DNA from: Diphasiastrum complanatum
Taxonomy: Eukaryota; Streptophyta; Lycopodiopsida; Lycopodiales; Lycopodiaceae
Length of the DNA stretch: 64,000 bases
NCBI GenBank assembly: GCA_029204225.1
Contig: CM055100.1
Span: 51,767,260 to 51,831,259, forward strand
Direction of reading: 5' to 3'
Shown here: positions 57,014-64,000 of the stretch, piece after piece
Numbering within the stretch: position 1 is the stretch's first letter
Layout: the number at the start of each line of letters is the position of its first letter
Made by a program: the position numbers and the translations under genes
The notes under the pieces: model-generated
Told to the model about the DNA's origin: nothing
Seen by the model: the letters and a program-made list of their open reading frames with translations, nothing else
Database searches by the model: none

Positions 57014-57187
57014 ACAACTAAACACATACAAATTCAATTTCATTTTGTTCGAGAGAAAATATACTCAAAACATGTAGAGCTAATTTATTGTTCAACAAAT
57101 CATATGGTAAGTGATATCTTTACCAAGGCTTTGCCTAGGGATAAACATCTTCTATTCAAGAAGATGCTAAATTTAAAGACTATATAA
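57005..57187 (+). pseudogene. Copia RNase H C-terminal fragment
   Basis: Encodes TKHIQIQFHFVREKIYSKHV, YCSTNHMVSDIFTKALPRDKH, the last residues of a copia Pol. The frame after it (57188-57556, 122 codons) has no recognised family. Confidence 0.85.
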
Positions 57188-58398
57188 ATGTTTGAAGTTG
57201 AATTAAAGGAGACTATTAATTCCACTTCAACAATCAGGTCTAGTTTCCATTGTGTCTATTACCAGCTATCTCTTTCAGGTGTCCACAACAAATTCCTAGA
57301 CTTGGCTATTTACTTGGGAACCTATGACATCTTGAAGAAATACACACAAGTCCTTGACAGGCTCATGAACTATCATCCATCATCGAAATATCGGGCACAG
57401 ATACTTGAATTATCAGAGTCACTACAAATTATCGACATGATTCTTACTCTAATCTATCAACAGTTGTTCACGACCCAAGGACCACCATTACTACTATCAA
57501 GACTCCATGCCCACTTTACTATATATCAGCCCAAAGGTGAACGGGTAATAGAGTAACTACATTGTGTACGATGCTTATTCTAGAAGAAGAAGATGGATGT
57601 TGAGATCAGACAATAGATGTACCAATCTATCTGATTAAAAATATTTGCACCAACGATACTCTTGGCATTATTGTTCAATTCTAAATTGTTCTTCTAAGCT
57701 TGTATATTGATAAGTAGATTTATTTACAACAATCATACGTACGTTCGTGCATCTTTAGTATACTATGTGTTCTTGAAATTGGTGTATAATGTGTGAATGG
57801 TTATTGTTATTTCTACATTTTGATTGTGAATCAAATCCTCATTATCTTCTTGTGTGTCTTATCGACTGAATTGAAAGAGCAGAATCACAACTGTCCTTGG
57901 CATCTCTAAATTTGTATCTATGGTTGTCTTAGACACCTACTGACTCATCAATTAGGCGATTGGTTATGTTGTGACAGATGATCTAAACATGGTGCTCTTA
58001 ATTTACAGTCTGATAGTGTCTCTCGGCACTTCGAGTTGTTGCGATCTTTCACACCTTCCTTCACCTTTTACCAACATACATGACCATTGACCTTCTCTTC
58101 TTGGTGATTACATGACCATTGGCTTTTCATATTTCAGTGTCAACTCTTTGACTATGTTTCACTGTAACTTGATACGTTTGTCATACATATCATTTTATGC
58201 ATTAAAATAGAAACATTTGTCATTCACAATTGTCTCAAATATATCTAAAAGATTTTTTTTTTCTAATTTTGATATCCCTACTTCTGAACCAAAATGGTTC
58301 TCTAATTTTGACAAAATATGTATTCTTCTCATCACATGTAAAAAATGTTGGTATGCCCTCCATTTATGTCTTGACTCAAGGATGGAAGTAGTTTCTTG
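57188..58398. other. No recognisable gene
   Basis: An open frame of 122 codons (57188-57556) follows the RNase H fragment directly and may be readthrough of element sequence. The rest is AT-rich, with short frames only. Confidence 0.4.
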
Positions 58399-58665
58399 TT
58401 TTGCATTCCACCATATTCAATCTCCTTGAAATCAATTTTGGTCTATTGTTGTAGTGCTCAATCACACCATAGCATGCCATGGATTATTGTTTACTTGATT
58501 AAGAATAATAATAACACTCTCCTCTGTTACATCCTTGTGTTCACTTTGTAGTTTTTATGCAATATAAAATGATGACAAATAAAAGAATTACACATTAAGA
58601 TATTGATACACGTGAGCATTTTGCATTCCACCATATTCAATCTTCATGAAATCTAGTTTGGTCTA
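58399..58665. repeat. 220-bp tandem duplication interrupted by the LTR element
   Basis: Unit 1 starts near 58399 and unit 2 near 58619 (shared TTGCATTCCACCATATTCAA). Unit 2 is cut at GTCTA (58661-58665) by the LTR retrotransposon and continues at 63244 (GTCTATTGTTGTAGTGC, matching 58441 in unit 1) to about 63412. The duplication thus existed before the insertion. Confidence 0.92.
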
Positions 58666-59367
58666 TGTGAAGAATTGCCAAAAATTGGCAAATCTAGCTT
58701 GATCAAAAACCATGTAGAATAGTGTAAATTGTGTACACAAGTGGGTCCCACACATGTGAGGCCATGATGCCACGTGGGAAATCCATCCTAATGTAGGCTA
58801 GGTCAAGTCCATAGGGTTGGTCATGTCATTTTGGTAGTGATTCCTAGTTTATAGGACCTAAATCCTAGATTTAAGGTGAAAATTTGACCAACTAGCTATC
58901 TACCAAGCATGACTCTAGGAAATAGACTAGGGTTTCATTTTAGGTCAAGGAGAGTGAGTTAACTTCCTTGTTACATGCTGGAAATCCACCTAACTTCAAG
59001 AAGGAAGTCGAATTTGCTATGTATTCCCTCTCTCCATAGTGAGAAGATAGAAAATTTTTGGAGCTCATTGGCAATCTCAAGCTAGTTCACTATGTATATT
59101 GAGTTTTTGTGATCCAAATGAAACCAAATCAATTTCTACTTGTTTCTCAGGTTGAAGGCCGTACTATAGCCTGTAGTACACACGTGTGGTCTCGTATTTC
59201 AATGTTTATCAATGCTTTTGATTGTTAATGCTTGTTGTTTGTCAAATTGCCAATCTAGATCAACTTTTTTGTGTCTAGTTTTTTGATAGATTGTTAAGCA
59301 AGCATCCAATCACTCTTGTGGATCTTTTGTAGATCCATTTATGGTCCTAAAGTACAGTACTTTCACA
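58666..59367 (+). repeat. 5' LTR, 702 bp
   Basis: Starts TGTGAAG, ends CTTTCACA. Compared by eye with the 3' LTR it has eight single-base differences and no length change (about 1.1%). It contains CACACATGTG (about 58750), CCACGTGGG (about 58770) and ACACACGTGTGG (about 59179). Confidence 0.95.
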
Positions 59368-59380
59368 TGGTATCAGAGCC
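59368..59380 (+). other. Primer-binding site (initiator Met tRNA)
   Basis: TGGTATCAGAGCC begins immediately after the 5' LTR, with no gap. It is perfectly complementary to the 3' end of initiator Met tRNA, including CCA. Confidence 0.95.
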
Positions 59381-60151
59381 AAGTACAAGAGCATAAGCCA
59401 TTGATCTAATGCAAATCCATTTTTAGCAAGTTTTGGTGCTAAAAACTAGTATTGAGAGGGCAAGCTAGAATCTTGATTTTGGTGAGGAGATTTGATCCCA
59501 AACTTGGTAAGGGGTCCAAATCCGTACTGTCCACATGTGTGGGCACCTCTGAACCTGCATTTAATGCATGGTATTCATTTGATCCAAAAAAATTCAATTT
59601 GTGAGCTATTGGTGTAATTTTTGGTGGACATCCTAGGATAATCTACCAAGATCATTTGCCATTGATTAGATTTGAATTTGTTTCATGGAATCTAATTAAT
59701 CTAGGCTGAGTTCAAGTCCTATTAAGGTTAAAAACAGGTCTTGAAAGTACACCAAGAAGGAAGAAAGAGATTAAGTCATTTTTTTGTCCAAAAATAGCCA
59801 AATTTGGCAAGATTTGATTGTAAGTAGATTTCACATCATCTTATCTTCATTCCAACTTTGTGAGAGAGTGCTAGAACTGAGATTATAAGTCCATTTGTTG
59901 GATTAGAAATCTAATTTGAGTGAAAAACTACAAGAGAGAGAGACCTTAGTGAGTTTCTAGAGACAATCAAATCCATTTCTTGGCAAGATTTGTTTGAAAG
60001 TAGTTTTCACTTCATCTTATCTTCATTCCAGCTTTGTGAGGGAGTGATAGAACTGTGATTATAAGTCCATTTGTTGGATTAGAAATCAAATTTGAGTGAA
60101 ACACTGCAAGTGTGAAACCTTTGTGAGTTTCAAGTCAATCAAATCTATTTC

Positions 60152-62272
60152 TTGTTTGTAGAAGTCACTAGTAAGATGGGATCTGCTGGAGCATACCTTC
60201 TAGAAGCTAGTGAGAGGTTGAATTCTACAAATTATGCTATTTGGAAGGTTAGAATGGAGTCATTATTGGTGCTCCAAGACCTTTATGAGTTCTTGATTGA
60301 AGATGAAGATGAACCTCTAGGTGCACAGGAGTTAGCTAGATACAAGAAGAGATCTAGGCTTGCACTTCATTGTGTGAAGATGAATGTGAGCAATGATTTG
60401 TTGAGAGAAGTATCAGCTTGTACTAATGCTAAAGAGGCTTGGGAGTCTTTAAAATCAATCTATGAGTCTAGCAACACTTCTAGAGTTCTTATGCTTAGAA
60501 ATCACATTTTGCAAAGCATGAGGAGAAGTGAGGAGAGTGCACATGATTATGTACTCAGAATCAAGTCTCTAAATAGGGAGTTGGCTTCCATTGGAGAGAA
60601 GATTCATGATGGAGAGCTTGTACAAATTGTCCTTAACGGTCTAGGAGATGACTTTGCAAATTTGGTCCAAAGTTTTGCCATCCAAGACACTTTGCCAACT
60701 ATAGAAAATCTTCACAGTGTATTAGTGGCTGAAGAGTGTAGGATGCTCCATGCAAAATCTATAATGAGTTCCTTGTCTTTGCAGGATGGTGATGAGAAAG
60801 CCAATTTCTCATTCAAGGGCAAAAAGAAGACCAATGGAAAGAAGAAGCATCCAAAGGAGGCCAACGAAGAGGATGATGCATCAAGCTCAAAGGACAAGTC
60901 AAAGCAAAAATGCTTCTTTTGTGGAAAGAAGGGGCATTATGCATCTAAATGCTACAAGAGGCTAAGAGCACAAGTGGAGGAGGACAAACAAGGAAACCTT
61001 GCAAAGGAGGAGGAGGAGGATGAAGTAGATGTATTCTTGATGGCATCTACATCCTCACCAACAAGCAATAGCAATTCAAGAGACAATTGGTGGATCGACA
61101 GTGGGGCTAGCTCCCACATGTCTTGTGAAAAGGACTTTTTCTCAACCTTACACTCATTCAATGATGCTAAAAAGTTTGTCTTTACTACAAATGATGAAGA
61201 GTGTAGGATAGATGGTGTTGGCACCATTTCTTTGTATCTAGAATCCTCAAAATGCATGGATCTAGAAAATGTCCTTTATGTACCATCAATCACCAAGAAT
61301 ATGCTTAGTGTTGGTCTACTCTTAGAGAGTGGTTTGGATGTCCACTTTAAGCATGGTGTTTGCTTCATCTTGAAGAATGATGTTTGCATTGCAAAGGGAT
61401 TTAAACATGGAAGATTGTTTAAGTTGGAAGCTAGTGTTGCTTTTGAAAGAATGAGCTTGGCGAAGGAGGAGATCACTCAAGAGGAGATCTTGGCAAAGTG
61501 TGATCTTGCTTGCATTGAGGAGGAGCATCAAAAGGAGGAAGATCTTGAGGATCAGCCTCAAAGCATGAGAGTTCCAAGGGAGTCCTCAATGACAATGGCC
61601 GAGTCATCAAATTGCATGCAAATTGTCCATTCAAGTGTGCATCTTGCAAGGGTGGTGAGCATTGGAGAGTCTACTATCTTTGAATACTTTTTGGAAAGTA
61701 TTAGTAGACATGAGGTGACTTGTTTCTTACCTTTAAGATCCATGGTGTTTATTACTTTGTATGACAAGACAATGAAATGGGATGCTTTGAAATCTACATT
61801 TGTTGTTGATAAAGCAATTTCATTGGATAACTATTTCTGTAATAGTTTGAATAGAGTCATAAAAGATGAAACATCATTTGCTTTGGAAATCTTTGTGTCC
61901 ACATGCTTTGTGCATGGTCATTCCAATGTAAGGACCAAAGATTATCCTATTTCAATGATAGGAATAATGGTAGTGTTTTGCTCTTCAAGTAGAGATTGTA
62001 GAATCTACTTGTTTTCAACCAAAGAATTTGTCAATGGTGGAAATGTGATCTTTCAAGAGTGGAAGATTTGTAAACTTGAAGAAGCACCTTTGGATCAACA
62101 CCTTATTCAATTCATTGATGGTTTGGAGTCAAGTCAAGTGGAGGAGCAAGCTCAAGACCCGAGGACTCCAAGAAGAACCTTTAGTTCAAGGTGGAGCCAT
62201 CTAGGCTCAATCATATGGATCAAGCAAGACAAGTTGTCTTTGGCAACATTATTTATGCACTTAATATTTTAA
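60152..62272 (+). CDS. Gag-protease polyprotein of the copia element, 706 aa
   Basis: An uninterrupted frame. The likely true start is Met9 (60176; MGSAGAYLLEASERLN), typical of copia Gag. Residues about 20-200: UBN2-type Gag (AIWKVRMESLLVLQDLYEFL, AKEAWESLKSIYESSN, VLNGLGDDFANLVQSF). Residues 254-267: CCHC knuckle CFFCGKKGHYASKC. D316-S-G-A: protease active site (WWIDSGASSHMS), with the LENVLYVPSITKNMLSVG region typical of copia after it. Residues about 430-575 have no recognised domain. Residues about 578-636 (FVSTCFVHGHSNVRTK, CRIYLFSTKEFV, NVIFQE) are the SH3-like integrase tail, followed by a short linker and the stop. The integrase HHCC and DDE residues and all RT motifs are missing, yet the frame stays open, so it either is still translated or decayed too recently to pick up stops. 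Confidence 0.92.
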   Translation: MFVEVTSKMGSAGAYLLEASERLNSTNYAIWKVRMESLLVLQDLYEFLIEDEDEPLGAQELARYKKRSRLALHCVKMNVSNDLLREVSACTNAKEAWESLKSIYESSNTSRVLMLRNHILQSMRRSEESAHDYVLRIKSLNRELASIGEKIHDGELVQIVLNGLGDDFANLVQSFAIQDTLPTIENLHSVLVAEECRMLHAKSIMSSLSLQDGDEKANFSFKGKKKTNGKKKHPKEANEEDDASSSKDKSKQKCFFCGKKGHYASKCYKRLRAQVEEDKQGNLAKEEEEDEVDVFLMASTSSPTSNSNSRDNWWIDSGASSHMSCEKDFFSTLHSFNDAKKFVFTTNDEECRIDGVGTISLYLESSKCMDLENVLYVPSITKNMLSVGLLLESGLDVHFKHGVCFILKNDVCIAKGFKHGRLFKLEASVAFERMSLAKEEITQEEILAKCDLACIEEEHQKEEDLEDQPQSMRVPRESSMTMAESSNCMQIVHSSVHLARVVSIGESTIFEYFLESISRHEVTCFLPLRSMVFITLYDKTMKWDALKSTFVVDKAISLDNYFCNSLNRVIKDETSFALEIFVSTCFVHGHSNVRTKDYPISMIGIMVVFCSSSRDCRIYLFSTKEFVNGGNVIFQEWKICKLEEAPLDQHLIQFIDGLESSQVEEQAQDPRTPRRTFSSRWSHLGSIIWIKQDKLSLATLFMHLIF

Positions 62273-62529
62273 TTGATGTATCTTCAAGTGCACAAAATGT
62301 TTTGGAATCCATGGCTTGGCATGATGTTTAGTTTTGAAGTGTGCTACATGTATATAGACACATTTATGGAACATCTTGTAAGGGATCCTCTAAGAGGTGG
62401 TGAAAGATCCTTCATGGACATCATTCTCTATTGGAGTCTCAAAAGTTCCTTCTTTGTAGCTGGATTTTTTAGACACTTCTAAAAGCTTTCATTGATCTAT
62501 CAAGAGAGTTGTAAATAGATCAAGCTAAA

Positions 62530-62541
62530 TTTGAGGAGGAG
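62530..62541 (+). other. Polypurine tract before the 3' LTR
   Basis: The purine-rich tract TTTGAGGAGGAG directly precedes the LTR start TGTGAAG, the expected plus-strand priming site. Confidence 0.88.
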
Positions 62542-63243
62542 TGTGAAGAATTGCCAAAAATTGGCAAATCTAGCTTGATCAAAAACCATGTAAAATAGTG
62601 TAAATTGTGTACACAAGTGGGTCCCACACATGTGAGGCCATGATGCCACGTGGGAAACCCATCCTAATGTAGGCTAGGTCAAGTCCATAGGGTTGGTCAT
62701 GTCATTTTGGTAGTGATTCCTAGTTTATAGGACCTAAATCCTAGATTTAAGGTGAAAATTTGACCAACTAGCTATCTACCAAGCATGACTCTAGGAAATA
62801 GACTAGGGTTTCATTTTAGGTCAAGGAGAGTGAGTCAACTTCCTTATTACATGCTGGAAATCCACCTAACTTCAAGAAGGAAGTCGTATTTGCTATGTAT
62901 TCCCTCTCTCCATAGTGAGAAGATAGAAAATTTTTGGAGCTCATTGGCAATCTCAAGCTAGTTCACTATGTACATTGAGTTTTTGTGATCCAAATGAAAC
63001 CAAATCAATTTCTACTTGTTTCTCAGGTTGAAGGCCGTACTATAGCCTGTAGTACACACGTGTGGGCTCGGATTTCAATGTTTATCAATGCTTTTGATTG
63101 TTAATGCTTGTTGTTTGTCAAATTGCCAATCTAGATCAACTTTTTTGTGTCTAGTTTTTTGATAGATTGTTAAGCAAGCATCCAATCACTCTTGTGGATC
63201 TTTTGTAGATCCATTTATGGTCCTAAAGTACAGTACTTTCACA
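62542..63243 (+). repeat. 3' LTR, 702 bp
   Basis: The second LTR, colinear with 58666-59367. Differences seen include TAGAAT/TAAAAT, AATCC/ACCCC-type, GTTAAC/GTCAAC, TTGTTAC/TTATTAC, TCGAAT/TCGTAT, TATATT/TACATT and two around the CACGTGTGG motif. It is followed by the GTCTA duplication. Confidence 0.95.
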
Positions 63244-63248
63244 GTCTA

Positions 63249-64000
63249 TTGTTGTAGTGCTCAATCACACAATAGCATGCCATGGATTATTGTTTACTTG
63301 ATTAAGAATAATGGTACACTCTCCTTCGTTACATCCTTGTGTTCGCTTTGTAGTTTTTATGCAATATAAAACGATGACAAATAAAAGAATTACACATTAA
63401 GATATTGATACTCAAGTAAATACTTACGTGTACTTTAGAGGACTCGCCAACTCTTATAGGTGCAAGAGGATGGGTCGTCATTACCAAATGCCCTTTTTTT
63501 CCCAAGGAAACCTTCAACAATGAATGTCGTTAACCCTTCTTCAACTTAAGCCAAAATATTTTTCTTTTGCTCCATAGAAATATGTTGCCACTATTAATCA
63601 TCAAAATTATGATCTTTTATCTAGAGCCAATCAAGAATCCAAATAGCAAGGTATGAGTAACTAGCAATGCAATTTTGTCATGCCAGCATAGGAGGACGCA
63701 AAAGTAAAAGCGAGCAAATTACGATGCTTAATGAATTTGATTAATATGCGATGTCCAGCGTAGAGAGCACAACAAAATCATGGCAGATGTTGACAAAGAT
63801 TAACATGAATTAAAGACAACAAATATTCACAAGCTTAAAATGAATTAAAGATAGCAAATAATTACAAGGGGTGCGAGGGGTCCTGCAAGAAGGATGCCAT
63901 TTCGATTGTGAAGTACTGCATGTGGAAAAAGATTCGTGTTGAATTAAAGATCACATATTGTGGATGTGCATGCAATGTTCCAAGGATCTCACATGGCAAA
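63249..64000. other. End of interrupted tandem unit, then no gene seen
   Basis: Up to about 63412 the sequence continues tandem unit 2. The remainder is AT-rich, with no recognisable coding region. Confidence 0.5.

Larger units (their letters stand above)
58666..63243 (+). mobile_element. Complete, young, non-autonomous copia-type LTR retrotransposon
   Basis: 4578 bp with all structural parts in order: 5' LTR 58666-59367, primer site, leader, one long frame (60152-62272), polypurine tract, 3' LTR 62542-63243. Both sides carry the 5-bp duplication GTCTA (58661-58665; 63244-63248). The LTRs are equally long and nearly identical, so the insertion is recent. The frame encodes Gag and protease but no integrase core and no RT, so movement would need enzymes from another copia. 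In structure it resembles the Gag-bearing non-autonomous group described as TR-GAG elements; assigning it there is my inference. Confidence 0.92.

Overview
The window reads as nuclear DNA of a land plant. Two conserved eukaryotic genes are split by introns of up to about 3 kb, codon use is plant-like, and the rest is crowded with Ty1/copia and Ty3/gypsy LTR retrotransposons. There are also a MITE, a Helitron helicase fragment and dinucleotide microsatellites of 68-78 bp. No bacterial operon, CRISPR array, tRNA or rRNA gene was seen. The density of nested, decayed retroelements suggests a large plant genome; the sequence alone does not identify the species or lineage.

Two ordinary genes can be modelled exon by exon, both on the minus strand. 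At 3821-7008 lies the catalytic subunit of Ser/Thr protein phosphatase PP1 (three coding exons, perhaps a fourth tiny 3' one). At 45607-49240 lies the histone H3-H4 chaperone ASF1 (three exons, 184 aa, all key residues present). ASF1 intron 2 carries a 582-bp MITE with inverted ends and a TTA target-site duplication; a truncated copy lies about 850 bp upstream of PP1.

Layout. 0-3.6 kb: intergenic, with a 34-bp tandem repeat and an LTR fragment. 3.7-7.4 kb: PP1. 7.9-8.5 kb: MITE fragment, 50-bp tandem duplication and GT microsatellite. 8.7-12.3 kb: a copia element whose pol frame is interrupted only by stop codons. 14.2-16.5 kb: copia fragment joined to an unidentified element with a PPT and LTR-like end. 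16.6-23.4 kb: two 1.8-1.9-kb direct repeats enclosing a minus-strand copia element. 24.6-27.2 kb: minus-strand copia. 28-35.3 kb: decayed gypsy material. 35.6-39.2 kb: minus-strand copia. 39.2-42.3 kb: plus-strand copia related to the last element of the window. 45.6-49.3 kb: ASF1. 51.1-51.6 kb: Helitron helicase fragment. 52-57.2 kb: several copia remnants. 58.7-63.2 kb: a structurally complete, young LTR element.

The most interesting object is the element at 58666-63243. It has two 702-bp LTRs with about 8 differences by eye, a GTCTA target-site duplication, a perfect initiator-Met-tRNA primer site, a polypurine tract and one open 706-codon frame. That frame keeps Gag and protease but has no integrase core and no reverse transcriptase, so the element looks non-autonomous. 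Part of the frame (about residues 430-575) matches no domain I recognise, yet its DNA resembles the relative at 40.8-41.0 kb. Several elements of this group carry palindromic CACACGTGTG or CACATGTG motifs in LTR or putative LTR sequence, an unexplained shared signal.
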